From Zeus faber (lineage: Eukaryota; Chordata; Actinopteri; Zeiformes; Zeidae), in contig OY482853.1 in NCBI GenBank assembly GCA_960531495.1, positions 2,713,565 to 2,777,564 of the forward strand: 64,000 bases of DNA. Reading direction: 5' to 3'. The notes under the pieces were generated by a model that did no database searches, was not told the origin of the DNA, and saw nothing but the letters and a program-made list of their open reading frames with translations. The number at the start of each line of letters is the position of its first letter. The stretch's first letter is position 1. This document shows, in pieces, positions 1-14,893 of the stretch. The position numbers and the translations under genes were made by a program.

Positions 1-109
1 GGCAAAAGATGTTAGAACCACCAACATGTCCCAGAACACAGTTAGCAGGATACTCAATAAGAACTCTGCGTTAAAAGATGTATGAACTCATCAGCAAGAG
101 GAAGTAGAA

Positions 110-515
110 TCTTTAATTGTCACACGACAACACATGCATACACACACATGCACATGCTTTTGGATGGTGGCAGGTGAGATGGGTTCTCTGCATTTGACCC
201 GTCCTGGCTTGTCCTGCCTCCGGGGGGCAGCCAGGAGCAGTGGGCAGCATTCAACGACGCCCGGGGACCCTGTTCCATATGTCCATCGCTGGTCAGACCA
301 TGATGTTGTGCATGTTTTGGGTGGGGGTCCTTACTTATGTTACATGGAGGAAACCCCATGTGAGCACAGGGAGAACATGCAAACTCCACACAGAAATACA
401 TTTAGAGATCTCATTGGGAGATAAGCCGGTGGAGCACAGTGCCAACAGCACCCCAGGCGGGAATCAACCCAGGACCTTCTTGCTGTGAAGCAACAGTGCA
501 ATGCACTGTGCCACA
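110..515 (-). mobile_element. tRNA-derived SINE-like dispersed repeat, copy 1
   Basis: This is the longest of three related copies in the window; the others are at 33625 and 44333. Shared landmarks are CTTTAATTGTCACACG at the left end, a CA-rich stretch, ACATGCAAACTCCACACAGA, and CTTCTTGCTGTGA-GCA-CAGTGCAAT at the right end. On the minus strand the right end reads like a Pol III internal promoter, with a degenerate B box (GGTTGATTCC). The element carries no gene; its short ORFs are spurious. Family assignment is by recollection of common teleost SINE ends. Confidence 0.65.
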
Positions 516-852
516 AACCACATAAGTAGTGGTTTTGCTTTACATAAAGATGGGGTGGAAATTGTGAAATCAAACTCAGTGTCATTTATTGACAGTCACT
601 ATTTCCTAAAATAGTGAGCAGGGCCTTTATTTACCTCAACTGCTGTCTGGGTGCCGTGCTCCTCAAAATAATTACATCTCAAACAAACTTGCATTATTTT
701 TTTATGGTTCTGAGACACAGGACGCACAGTGGACCTGAGGTCACTCCCTCCATTATGCAATCCACTGTCCTGATCCACGGCAGAACGTCCCATGGTTTAA
801 AATGTTCATATCATACAAGTAGAAACCAGACCAAAACAAATAGATGTAAAAA

Positions 853-910
853 GTGTGTGTGTGTGCGTGTGTGTGTGTGTGCGTGCGTGCGTGCGTGTGC
901 GCGCGCGCGT
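853..910. repeat. (GT)n/(GC)n microsatellite just upstream of scaf4 exon
   Basis: GT dinucleotides grade into GCGT and GC units and end about 25 bp before the scaf4 acceptor at 935. Alternating purine-pyrimidine sequence of this kind can adopt Z-DNA. Confidence 0.9.
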
Positions 911-935
911 CCCCCTAATGTTATTTTACCTCTAG

Positions 936-1036
936 TTTGCAGCACGACTCTGTGGGTGGGGCAGCTTGACAAACGGACCCAGCAGCCTGATGTGATGTCA
1001 CTTCTGGAGGAGTTTGGCCAAATCGAGTCCATCAAT
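936..1036 (+). CDS. scaf4: scaf4 exon: start of RRM
   Basis: The acceptor is a pyrimidine-rich tract ending CTCTAG at 935, and the donor is AAT|GTAAGT at 1037. The exon reads (x)-CSTTLWVGQLDKRTQQPD, then an acidic LLEEFGQIESIN, which is RRM beta-1, helix 1 and the start of beta-2. It starts with two bases of a split codon and ends on a codon boundary. An alternative acceptor at 942 (TTTGCAG) would break the frame with the next exon less neatly, so 936 is preferred. Confidence 0.85.
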
Positions 1037-4000
1037 GTAAGTTAACTAAATGGTAGATAGTTTTATATAACCGGCATGCCTGTTGAACTCCAAATGAAAG
1101 TGTTTGGAGTTTGCAAAAAGTTATAAGCTTGATTTTCAAGGGCACAAATGTGCAGGAAATGTTTCTAGACATCAGCAAAGTGTTTTTTTAGTTCTATAAT
1201 GTGCAAGTAAATTATAAATGCCATTTTATTTGATAAATAAAAATCCTCTTCTAAGGAAACAGAAATTGTTTACCCTTCCGTTATCATTAATGGGTGGGCT
1301 GCAAAAAAAAAAAAAAACATAGCCAAAAAACAGAGACAAATCAGTCAACCGGTAAATAGGCAGCTTAGTACAGACATCACTCTTCAGAGATAACTAGGTA
1401 CGCAGGGATCTGTTGTTTCTTCACCAGGTTTGAGACAGCTGTTCACTAGTTAATAATTTTATTAACCTCTCGCTGTCCATATTTACACCAGACTTGATGT
1501 GGGACGAAACATCTGGCTCATTCTGTCGTGGACGATGGCAAAAAGTTGTAATATTTGACTTGCGTCAGGATGGGTCATGAATATTCTTGTATGAGCGAAC
1601 CGGCTCAACGAGTCTTACATCAAACTTCTCCATTTTGAAATATGGAATGAGGAGAAGCGCTACTCGTGCCGCTCGCGCCTTATCACAAAATGCTGGAGGT
1701 ACGCAACGTTGTGTGTGCCAAGAGGCCACCACCAGCTTTTATGTTATCAATTAATCGATTGTTTGTTGAGGTTAACAACTATCAATTAAGGAAGTTCCTA
1801 GTTGAATCCCTACTTCACAGGTAATCAAAAAAGGAAACGTTCTATTTAAAAAAAAAGGATATGAAAGGAAAAATGTATTTTAATTAATACATTTTAAAAG
1901 ATAAAAAAAAAAATAATAATAATAATTATGAACAGCGTCATATTTCTGTCTGGTTTAGGAACTAGAGTCTCCCTGTTACAGAAGTGCAGGATTTATAATT
2001 TACGAGTAAAGTTTTCACTTAAAAACATCCAGTTTTTACTAAGTGCTTGATGCGGCTGGGGACACATGTTTTTTAAATTTTATTTTTTCTTTCCTTGTGT
2101 AAGGGGACAGAACGGGACCGTCCCTTAACTCAGTTGTTTTTAATATTTTGAAAAATAGTTTCGTACAATTATGAAACACAGGAAAACCTACATGGGAACC
2201 TGCGACGCGCACACACAGCGCACCGCTGTCCAAATCTCTGTTAGCTTTACGTTTTGCCTCAAATGCGATGTATATCTAAACGGCACTCCTGCTGTTTTCT
2301 TTGTCAACGAGTGACAAGAAGAGCAGTGAGAGAGGCAGGGCTATGTGGGCACTGCAGCAGTGTGTCAACTCCCTGACGCTGTCTTGAGAGAAGAGAGAGA
2401 AAGCAGCTGCTACCGGTATATCGATCATGCGGAAAATGAGTATTGAAACAGTTTCAATTATTCTGAATTGCTCTGTATAGAAAAATCTGCAGTCTGCAGA
2501 CATTTTTTGTTTGTTGTCCTCGTGAGCGCAGGCGTCGGTCAATGCCTATGTACTTGAAATGACATATCAGCCTGATTGTTCGGCCGACCAGTACTCTCGA
2601 CTGTCCGATATTTTTGTTGTTCATCGGGCTGCGATGGGGCGGCTTATAACGCAGTGACTACAACATGTATTGCTTCACATTCAGTCTTACGTTTCCCTGA
2701 AGACTGCTTTACATTCCATGCTGGTCAATGAATTGAAAGGTGACAAGGTCTCATTTTTTATTTGTTATATACTGTATGTTGTTTTAAGGAACAGTTATCA
2801 CTGTGAAACTGAATATCTGCAATCTGTGGAAAGTTTGTGGCTAACCAGTAAGTCCAGGTTTATTTCAAAATTGTGATTTTGATAGTCTGATTGAATTAAA
2901 TACCACCACAGTCACAAATGAATTGAAATATTATATTTCTGTGTTGGTTCTCACTGAAATATTGTTAGCATTTCGAAAATTTGTGAAATATCAATATTTT
3001 GATAAGTAATTATATCGGGAATATTCAATATAATTGACACTTTTTATATTGAAATTGAATTCATGACATCCTGCCCAATTCCCAGTTCTTGTAGCTAGTA
3101 GGTCAAACACAGTAAAGAGAGCAGGTCAGGCAAAAATGTCATCATGCGTCATACTGGTGGTGCAGGAAAAAATTACAATCTTGCAACATAAGGGACTTTG
3201 AAGGTGCTTCAAAGGTGCCCACATGGTTTTATCTGTATGAACGCTGTGCTCTCTCTGGTCGTGCAGATGATTCCTCCCAGGGGCTGCGCCTACATCGTCA
3301 TGGTTCACAGACAAGATGCCTACACAGCCCTGAACAAGCTCAGCAATGGCTTATTTAAAGTCAACCAGAAACCTATTAAGGTACATCTGAACTCTAAAGA
3401 AAGAAATGGCAAAGCATGTGAAACTATTTCTACATGTTTCCCACCATTTAATGTTGAATCTGTTTCACAGAGTACAGAGTACTGTGTTTTGGGTGGTGGG
3501 TAATTGTTCAATGTCAATTTCTTGCCTAGATTGCTTGGGCTTTGAACAAAGGGATAAAATCGGCGCACAAGAAATACTGGGATGTGGAACGTGGCGTCAC
3601 CTACATCCCGTGGAACAAGGTCAAGGTGGAAGAGATGGAGGACTACCGGGAAGGAGGCGTGCTGGACGTGGACTCTCTGAATCCAGGTAAACATCGGACA
3701 TTCACTCGTAATGTATGTAAAAAGTTGGGCATCATAGGAAAATGTTACTGATCCTACTCACGGAGATTTTCATTTGAGGTTTGTAAATGGCTGCAATTCT
3801 CCTGACCACCATAGTGTCTTTTGTACACAGAGTGGAAAGAGGCACTGAAGGACCTAAATAAACCCACGGCTGTAAATGGATCCTTGGAGAATGTTCAGGA
3901 TGATGGACCAGTCACCTCTCCAGTTCAGGTAATAATAACACATTTGAAATTTGTCTTGGTCTTCTGTTTCTTATGATGTTAATGGCTTTATTTTTGAGGG

Positions 4001-7000
4001 AGTTTCCAGTAGTCTAATCCTTGTTTTTGACAAATTTTCAAATGCCAGTTTCGATTTGTAAATTGATATATTATAGATAAATCATAGATGGTTGGATTTC
4101 AACTATCTATATAATACAATGAGTACACTGGCTAGAAAGGTCTTTTTTATTTTTTGCATTGAATCCAGCAATTAGGCTTTCAAATCTTTTGTTGTGTAGG
4201 TAATTGAAAGGAGAGTCACGCCAAGAAAGTTTGGTTTGGTAATAGGGATGCACCGATTGGGAAATTCTTGGCTGATACCGATGTTCAAAATAAAATAATT
4301 GGCCGATGTCGATAGCGATGTTTTCAGAGTACCCCCGAACTCAGCATCACTTCCTGCTTGGAGTGCTGCAGACAGCCGTGTCCGCGTCTTCTAAAATTGA
4401 TTGCGGAGAGAGTCGCTCTCTCGAATGGATAAAAAAAATACTGAAATGGGTCACAAATATACTTTGGTCACCGTTAATATACCTGCGCTGCCCGTTCAAG
4501 TAAAGCCTGTGTGGTGTAGGAGCCAAAGCACCTTAGACATTATTACCACGTTATTTTTACATTCAAGTGTTTACATTCACATTGTACATAGAAATTCTAT
4601 TTACATAGATGAGGCGGGTTAAAAACTGTTTTGGTAATGACGTTTACAATAGACAAGCTGAGGAAGTCTGTTTTTTTTTTTTTTTTTTTTAAGTCCTTCC
4701 TTTGGCTCGTTATTCAAAGACAAAATCATTGCACTTTTACCCTTTTTTGTCCCTCAACAGTTTCTGTAGTCCAAGCTGTGATTTTACCCTTTTGTCCTCC
4801 CTGTCACGCCGTACCTCCTCACGCACACACTAACAGGGTTTAAGCCTTTAGCTGTTGTGCTAAAATCCGGTGTAGGTATCATATGTGCCTGGCAGATCAG
4901 CTCGCAGGGGCAAAACAAACCCCGTGGATCAACGAAAATGAGGGCCGGCATGCGCTGGGTGCTCCACTGGCCCGTCTCATCCACCAAGTCACGGACGTGG
5001 ACGGCTACGTTTTGTATTAGCATTAGTACCGGACATTTTGAGCGGCAAGTTTATAATCTACCATGGTATTTTATTATTTATTTATTTATTTATTTTATTT
5101 CATTTTATATAATTACCAGAGCCAAACATCAAGCAAGTGAAGTCATTCCGTAAAGCGTAACCCGCGGTACCCGAACACCAAAGTTACATAGTGCAAGAAC
5201 AGCCGTTTGGGAATGAAAGACGCACCATTCTCCATATAACAAGTCGGTGTACCATCAAAATGATTTTGAACCTGTTATTTCAGGGTTAAACGGTTATATA
5301 GTGTTGCTTTAATGGGCCGGGGGGTCTGCAGTGTTTTAGAGGTGGAGCAACATAGTTGTCTGATTTAAGGAATAACTTAACTTTGGATTTGCACTTGTTG
5401 AATAAGATTTCGTTGTGGACATAATTTGTTACCTGTGGAACTTGGAATAAACATTTTTGTTCTTTTTTTACACCCGAGTTATGTGGAAGTATTTTTTTTA
5501 AGAAGAGCGCAATATACATGAGTAACCAGCTGTTTCAACTACCACCTAAACGACCGTCAGCTCCCACATGTGGGAACCACTGGATAAACACTGCTATCGC
5601 TGAATGTCTTGTCATCATATTTGCCGATAGGCAAATGGCAGTCAACAAGACGAATATCGGCCGATACCGATGTACAGCCAATAAATCGGTGCATCCCTAT
5701 TCGATATGTACTTGTATGGTCAACTAAATCAGTGGAGTTTGTCGTTTTATTTGAGCCAAAGTGTGACACAGTGGGTAAACTAGCACGTTGTAGACTGCTC
5801 TGTGTAGATCCATGCATAATTATTGAGAAATCATTTGGATGGCAAAGCATTAAAGGAATAATGCTGTATTGAAATCTGGGCATTTTCTACCAAAGAACGA
5901 TTGAATAGGGAATATAACTTTTTTATTTTATTTATTTTTATTTTTTCCTCATATTTTACAATTCTCTTCCAATTGTAAGATGTTAACAGTTTTTTATCAA
6001 TCTCAAATCAATGTGAGTTCTGTTTTACTAGCTATGCATAAAGTTATCCAAATCCCAACCTTTGAAGCGGGTCCTATCAGGTTATTTGTTTTGCTTCATT
6101 TACATCCTGGTTACTGGTTAATGTTGACAAACTGTTGACAACCAGTAAAACAAATGCAAATTACACAAATATAAAAAGCACTAATCCAATTACAGTAGAA
6201 GCCCCTTTATCCAAACCTCAGGTAGTATGATTCAGTGGGTGTGCTATAAATATTTCTCATTTTGAGATGTGAATAGTGCGGTTAAAGTAAGAAAGCTGGA
6301 AGAGCTGAGTATCAACGAGGCTATCAAAGACTGGTCTGATGTCACTCCTCAGTTGAAATGCATTAGGAGGAGTTTTCAACCATTGGGGTGGGGTCGGATT
6401 ATCCTCAAATCTGTTTACGGCATGAATATCTTTAAAGGTAAATTACATCCCCTTATTAGTATACTTACAAATAGCTGCTGTTGTCTCTCGCTCTTATCTT
6501 CAATGCAAATACCACCAGGAAGTCGTAGCAGATTTTATAGATAAAAGGTTATGGAACCGCTTTCCACCAGAGTAACATTTCAGGAAACAGGAACTTGGTT
6601 CTCGGTGCTGGGAACTTTTTCATCTGGACAAAGGACCAAGTTACTTAGTTCCACAGGAACGTAGTTCTGAAAAACTGGTTCCACTTGGATTATCTCTGGT
6701 CTCAAAAAAATCCCTCCCTGGATGTGAGGTGGTACTTTTTGGGGTAACGGAAATCATTGGGGCGGAGTTGGTCGTACAGAACAATCTTGATTGGCCAAAC
6801 GCAAGCTTCGTGAGAATTGGAAAATTACACGACCGCCATTTTTCTAATACCAGTAAACAGTTGATTTAACAATGACTGCTGCTGCTTGTACTCTTATATT
6901 CTCTGTGTTTTTGATTATTATTTATTGTTTTCTCTCCCGAAAACACGAATCAAATGTAAAAGTTGCACATTTGGCGTAACCACCTCCTGATTTGGTTCCC

Positions 7001-10000
7001 GTTTCAGAGGGTTCAGGGCCTAAATGGTTCCTCATTTAGTTCCCTTACTTTGGTGGAAAAGCAGCTAATAAACAAACTTGTTCTTTTCAAGCATTAGTGA
7101 TCTGGTCTAGAACACCCTATAGCTGCTTAGTTTGTTTGTATACCAATCGTGTCAGTTTGTTGAATGTTGTCTTAGTGTTGTTACTTCCTGATTCAGATCT
7201 TTTGTATCCACTGCGTTTCTTATGATTTGCTGGATCCATAATAAGCACCCAATACTAATCTTTGCACTTTTATCCACTGTGCCACAATTAAAAATGGGCT
7301 CTTAGATGTTTCTCCTAATACTATACAGACAAAGATTTGCGATTCCTTTCGGTATTCTTGCACTGTGCGGTCCTAACTATTCTAATAAAGTGCCAATTAA
7401 AGAAATGCACCCCCTTTTATAGTTACTGTGGTACTACATGTGAAAATGAATATCTTTGTCCTTCCATGCTGTCTCTGCGATGCTTACAAACTGTCAAGTC
7501 ATTTTAGTAATTTGGTCTTCAAGCTGTTTTATGCAATATTGGTCTTCTGGTTAAAATATTTCAACAATTGCATTCGTTTTTTTTTTTGTTTTGTTATTTT
7601 TTTTATCACCCATGGCATGCATGTCAAATAACAATTTACCCTTCAAACTCTTAAAGATTTCAAATAAATCAATTTGAAACAAGCATTTTATGAGCTTAAA
7701 AAAATAATGGTATAAGCTGAAGCTCAATTAACAGTTACAGATCCAAGAGTACTAAAAGAACTAACACCACCCCAAATAGACTATCCACAACCCCAGTAAG
7801 GAAGACTGCGTAAATAAAGTGAATTTATGTAGCCCTTTTATGACAGGTACAATCTCAAAGTACATGGGTTATTGGGTCATTATTTGTACTTGTCCATCCC
7901 CGACCGACCATAATCCTTCAAATGGGCAAGAGAAAAACCCCCAAAAGGTAAAAGAAGGGTCCTGAGAAGGAACTCGATGGAGTGGTTAACTTCCAGGATG
8001 GCTAGCTGTGCAACAGGTTGCGATTGTGTGAACCGTGGGAATTAGAAAATGCTAAACACAGTACAAAGACTACAAGAATGCAGTATTAATAGGAGGGGAA
8101 GAACAAAAGCCTCAGAATAAACCGGTCTCGTATGGAAACTCACCTGGAAGTGAGTGTCTGACCAGTGGCGGCTGGATGGATTCTGGGTCGCATTGGAGGA
8201 CGCGTCTCTTAAGTTGGAGACAAGGTAAGACTACAGCACAGCGAGCCAGTGCTGCAGCTGCACATGTTTGACGTTGCGGAACTATTGGGTATTTGTTGGA
8301 AGAAGAATTATCACATTGCTTGTATTGCATCTATGGACGAAAATATCGGTGCCATTGTTGTGACTAAACTGTCCCAACACAAAATCAAATGTTCATCAGT
8401 TGAGCTGTATTCCTCGAATGAAATATTTAAACAAATATCATCTTAGAGACGGACTTGTGATCTCGCCAGTCCCTCATCAACATATCAATTTAGCCAGAGG
8501 AATGGGAGAACCTGGTAGTCTCAGACAGTGGGTCTAAATCAGTTCTGTTTCCATTCAGAGAACTATTACAGATAACTTGACTTTTGGCAGCTGTCAAACA
8601 TAAATGAGAGAAATTAACATCCATAAAGCTCAGTTTCAAAATCAAGACTTTGTCATTTTCAGTCTGTCATTCAGAATGTTACTTTGAAGATAAAATCTTC
8701 CATTCCATTACTGACAGCTACAGCCATGCCACATATTTACACTATGACAAATAAATAAAGGGCAACATTTGTGGTTGTCATTTTTTGTTTCTGTCATCGG
8801 AAAAATTACAACTATATTTTGAGTAAACTATAGTTGTGAATGACCAATATATTGTGCGCTAACCTAACGTGACAAGGGTTTAAATATTGTGTTGCATCAA
8901 AACATTAAATTTTGATTGATATTTCAAAGTGTATTGATGTTTAGAGTTTGAGACGTTAACTTAATCGCTGTTGGTGCTTGGCCGCATTGTGTTCGATGGT
9001 CTCTTCTGGCTTCACATCTTTTGTATTGTAATACTGGCGACTGTTTGCGTTGAAGTGACACTCAAATTCATCCATTATTTACATGGAAAAAAGATTCTGT
9101 GATAACAGAAGATATAGGCTCTGCACTGGTGGTTCTCAACATGTGGTCTGGGCGACCCCGGTGGTCCTTCAAGCGGTTCCAGGAGGTCCCCAGCAAAATA
9201 ATATGCAGTGAAACTTCACTGTTATTTAATTTATGAGACGTTGGAGACAGTCATTATTGGACAAAGTCACGGTTATCTCCCTAACTAGCGTATAGTCACT
9301 AAATAATAAACTAACAATAAAAATCTTTTCAGAGTAGGGTCCTGCAGACTAAATATTGGGATTTGTGGCTTGATGTGAATCAAGTTGAGGGTCCTCCATC
9401 TGGAAAAAGGTTGAAAATCACTGTTCTACACTGTCAACTCCCAACAAAGAAAAGTCAGATTTGGCGATGTTCAAATTGGACGTGATATGTTAAAAAAAAA
9501 CCAAAAAACAAAAAACGTGCTTCTTTCCCAATACTTCTATTTTAATAAATAAATTATATTAGTTATAATACCTCATTTCATATGTTTCGTAAAAAAAACA
9601 AAATAAAAGGCATTCCGAGACGTTCAAGGTCCCGGGCCAACAGTGTGTACTCCTGTGTTTATAGTTGCTTTAACAAAATCTGGACTTGAAGAGATTTCTT
9701 ATGTCTAAACTAATCCAAACTAATATAGTCGTCATTAAACTTACGTTTAAGGAAAATGTTTTGCTTCTGTCTGCCTTCAAAATGTACAGAAACACAGATT
9801 TCCCTCATGTCCCCGCAAGTACATGAATATTGCTTTGATATAAGTCTTTCTGCAACCTTAGGTCTGTCTGCATTCTGTTGTCTCAAACTTGCGTCTAAGG
9901 AGAACAAGATGATCCCACTTAGCAATCCTTGTTCTACACTATTCAAATTGACATCGAATATGTCCGCAGCACAGATGCTTTTGCTTCATCAAAAAGCAGA

Positions 10001-13000
10001 AATGACCGCACAAGTTGTTCTTTGCTCCAATCAATGTATCCAGTCTCGCTATAATCCTCCCCACAATGTGGTTTAAATACAAATTGAGCCTCAAGTGAGT
10101 TCCTGTCCCCCAAACCCTGCGATATTGATGTCATTTTTCTCTCAGTAAATGTAGTTTTGTAGTTGAAGCACAAGGATGGAGTTTACACATGATTATAATC
10201 ATGTAGGGGGTTCTGGTTGATGAGGATTTTATCAAAACGCGCTTCATTTCTGACCCTCTTTTAAGGTGGTCTGCTGAGACAGGTGTCGGGCATGTATCAA
10301 TTAGAATGTGTTTGAGATAGTGGTATGAACCTCAGTTTGTCTTTTTTTGCAGCATTCCTGCTGGATTGCACACTGCAAGTTCTATGTATTACTAGATGTT
10401 TCCTAGAAATCCCATGTGCATGGAGCCTCTTAGTTGTATATCTCTCACGACGGCTTTCACAGTACAATAAGAAAAAATGGGTCACGGGTCTATGGGTTGG
10501 GGAATGTAAATGTTTTAGGAGATGGGGATGTCTTCCAGGTTCTGTTCTATGTGCAGAACTGATTCCATTTAGAATAAAAGGGAGTGTTACTTTCTTAAGC
10601 TCCTTTCTCACATGCAGTCTTTCCCAGCAATCTTCCGGAACCGTTCCTGTATGGGGTTATATGTTTTCCGGGAAATCTGTTCCGGCAATTTCCCACCTCA
10701 AGACCTAGTAACATTTCCAGGAAAATGCGAATACGACTGTATTGTGAATGGAAGCAGAAACATTGCCAGAACAAGCACGTATCTGAATACGGTATCAGCA
10801 AAACACAAATAACAGGTTTTTACAAATATTTTGTGCAAATAATTCAAAAGTGGGAAGTTTTATTTTGGGAAGCAAAAAGAACATTCAGACAAAGGGCGAG
10901 TCCGAACCGTGGTGCTCGGCTGGGAAGATGGAGAAGTGAAACACGTCCAGTCTCTGGACGCTAGACGTGTCTTTTACAGTTCGGGGTGCAGTGCGGAGAC
11001 ATTGGGCACGAGCACTTCGCTTGCCCGCTGGCTGCACCGGAGCACGGAGCCAGAGAGGGAGCGAGCGGACAGGAAGAGAGCGAACCGGTGGAGAACGTTC
11101 CTTCTCCGGAGGTAGAGGGTGTAGGACAGGTTGAAAATGATCACACTGATTTAATAACATTGGGTTAGGGGTTCTACGTCCGTGGACGGGGCTCTGTCCG
11201 TAGCTGTCAGCCCTCACGTTTTTCCCGGGAGTCTCCCGTATTTAAACCTTCTTTCCTGCTGTCCTCCCAGTTTTGTTTTTTTTAACCTTTCCATTAAAAA
11301 TAAAATTCCGCCATCTTCTCGAGATCCGCTCTGCTGACCACTGCGTGGTCCGCTGTGCGTCCTCTCTCCCCGTTCCTCAAACAAAACTACATAAGTGTGT
11401 TTTTATTGTAGATGTATTTAATGTCATTGAATGAAACAAAACAGTGCGTAGCGGGGACACTGATCCTTAGAGCCAGGAAAAAAAACAAAAACAAAAAAAA
11501 AAACATTCAGATTATACATCCGTTGCCAGGAACTGTGTGAAAGGGGCTTTACTAAAGAAGTACTGCAGAATGGAGGTCAAAACTATTAGCCACGCTACGT
11601 CACAATAGTCGGGTCTAAGATGTGTTTTTCTAAGCTATAGTTCCCTAAAGTACACATTTCCCCAGAAAATACATCTCTTTTGAGCTCGGGCTTATGACAC
11701 ACAACAAATGTACCTACATGTTTAAAGGTTTTGAGATGAACAAGTTAATGGTTGTGAAATAATATCGAAAGAACAATGATGTAGGAACGGGTGAGTTGCC
11801 ATTACCTTACACTGTTGAAGGAAAGAAATGTCAAAACATGGAATATGACGTGGAGGCTTCATTGTATTCTGATACTTTTCAGTTAATTAAGTCAATACAT
11901 TTTAAATCTCTTGACCATGGTACAGTCCTAAAGAGTTTACTGAGCTACATTCCAATGACTCCCAAACCCAACGCTCTCAGATGAGCAAGAACTGAAGAAA
12001 CTCAAACCCAGAGGGGAAACGGAAGAAAACTTGAAGGGACATGTAAGTTGTCCCCCCCTTCCTTCCAGAACGGTTATGCAAGGAATGGCAAACTTATTGC
12101 TGATGTCAGAGTAAAACGTTCAATGTCTGACTCTTTATCCTTTAGTTTGGGTCAGTGTATATACAGTTATCTGACCTCGATCATAAGACCAACCTGAACT
12201 TTAACTGAAAGAAACCTTTTTTGTTTTTTGCAAGGAAAACAATGAATATTGTGTTTTGCTGACCTGGAATACCACAGTGATGTGTAGATCCACTATAGAG
12301 AACATCAGTCTCACGAGGCCTCACCAAGGTGAGTGTTAACGGGAAATATCAAGGTTGGATTTTTACCTCGCTACGATAATGAGGATCTCTCCTGCCGTTG
12401 AAAGGTAATGGCCGGCTCGTGCACGTTGACACGGACCTGAACTTGAGTATTTCGGCATCGTCAACCAGCTCCAGAAATACATGCACCTGTAGCCCAACCC
12501 TCCTCCCATAACACGAGTGGGTTTGAACACAGGAAAATGCCCACAGCCGTATTGTGGATTTTCTTTCACACTATAAAAAAAAGCAGATGGTTCCTATGCA
12601 CTGAGTTGGTATCCTGCAGTGTTGCGGCTCCTAATCTGAGATGCAGAGCCAGCCCCCCCGGCGCTCCAGGTTAACTCGGTGGGACGCCCCCGCGGGGAGG
12701 TCGGAGGAACAGGCGTCCTGTGCTCTGCTGATGGAACCACACGTCAGGGTAAGAACGGTTCCCCGTCGCTGCTTCCAGGGCATCACAGATCCTATTCCAC
12801 ATATAAACTAGTGTTCATTTTCGATGTGCATGCAGTAAATCCCACCAGTAGGCCGCTCATTTAAAAAAAAAAAAAAAAACTGAACAAAAACTATCAATTT
12901 ATACTTGGAACCCTACATTTTCCTACTGCATTTTGTAAAAATAGTCTCCCCCTGCATGTCTGCACAAATCCTAAAGCTGATTTGGAAGGCACGCCTCGAG

Positions 13001-13564
13001 CTACACTACTTTTGTTACTGATAAAGCACTTAAAAGCAGCTTGTACATGCTAATGTTTGCTCCACACTGAGCATTGCAGATAACAAAAATACATGTTTAT
13101 CAGTTCATTCCGCTTTACAGTAGTCTGACGAATAATTATCCATTCTGTGATTAACTTTATAGGACTTTGTAGAAAGTGGTTCCGTTGACGTGCCCAGAGT
13201 CTATTTCTAGTAAAGTGTCTCAGAAGATTTTCTTTTAGGTAAATCGGTAAAATTATGCTGGAAGCCAAACATCCTGAATAAACTGCTGATCTTTATGTAC
13301 ATATACAGGCAGACATTAAAGGAAATGTCAGGTCACATTCATTCCAATAAACCCCCCTCAGGGGTTTCTACAAACATGGAAATGTGTCTTGCCTGTTAAT
13401 ACATGGGTTGTTTACTTTCATTTGACTGATCGTATGGTTCTATGACTTAACCTGCGTTTCATCGCTGCAGCTATACAAAGACCAGGCAGCATCTATGAAA
13501 GTGAAGAACTTAAGTAATTCCATTCCACTCTCTCTCTCTACATACACACACACACTTTCTATAT

Positions 13565-13610
<46 letters not shown>

Positions 13611-14822
13611 TAACATCACTGCAATTCAAAGCATTACATTACAATATCTACCACTATACATGTGCGTTTTACTACAAGGGCTTTTCACACGAGCCAAACT
13701 CTCTTTGAGACATGACTATAAGAGCCAACCAGAGCAGGTTAGTGCATTAGGTTGGAATGTGTCTTTCCAACCAAGTATGAGTTACAGATGTTTCATATGT
13801 TGTCATATTTAATATCAATTACTTAAATCCTGAAGGAGAGAATATAGTGCTAGAATATAGAGGACTTTTACAGGAATGGGGTTTCCTCAGCCTGTTAATA
13901 ATTGTATTTGTGTGTGGGGTCAGTGAACTGTCTGGGTTTACACGACTATTATCCTAGTCATCAACTTGGCTCATTTAAAGAAGTTAAAAATTCAAAATTG
14001 ATGAGCACAATTGAATGCTTGTTCATCCAATTCTTGAAATTTAAGTTGAGCGATTTATACATTATTCACCTCAATGCAATGACCATTTTAAGCCTTATTT
14101 TATTTAAAATATGTAGCTGTTCATTTATTGCTTCTCACTGCAGCCTTGAACAAGCGTTGAAGGGTTTGGTACCAAAATACATTTAATTTAATTTTGCTTA
14201 AGTTGCAGTTTCATTCGTATCATTTTAGTATTGTATCCCAGCTACTATACAATTTTCCATTTCATTTCAAATGGCCTTGAAACATACGTTTTATCAATGT
14301 TTGCAAGACACCTGTTACACTTGTGACAACTACAAAGTCCTTCTGTCAGGTTTGGGAAACGACGAGAGGAGTTAACACCTTGTGGACCGTTGGCCTGGAA
14401 ACACATAATAGTTATTAATAAGAAAAAATGTGTGTGTGCTGACAGTCGTTGACAGTGAGGTTGACAACTGGTGTTACAAGTTTATTTCAATGGTTTCAGG
14501 CACAGAGGTCAAGGTTCCCTTCACAGATAAATCCCAGGGATAATTAAAGTGGTAATCCATGGGTGGTTGCACTACATTTCCATTTAAAACTGCAACATTT
14601 TCTTCCAACATCTGGGTTTATCCCCCTCGTCACTCTAAGACGGTCAAAGCCTTCTCTTATGGGTTTTCCTTCTGATTATTGATTTGTTTTTCCTTGTTCT
14701 TGGTTACGAGGTGGTGGGGCTGTTTATATACAGGTACTCCTCACTTAACAACCTACCTGTTTAACTAATCTTCATATTTAGGACCAGCTCTCTGACCAGT
14801 CTGTATTGTACACTGTGTACAC

Positions 14823-14893
<71 letters not shown>

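Noticed and set aside
6269..6544. ORF with protein-like stretch KVRKLEELSINEAIKDWSDV
   Set aside because: Looks plausible as peptide, but has no acceptor, the wrong phase and no recognised family; most likely chance or an old element fragment.
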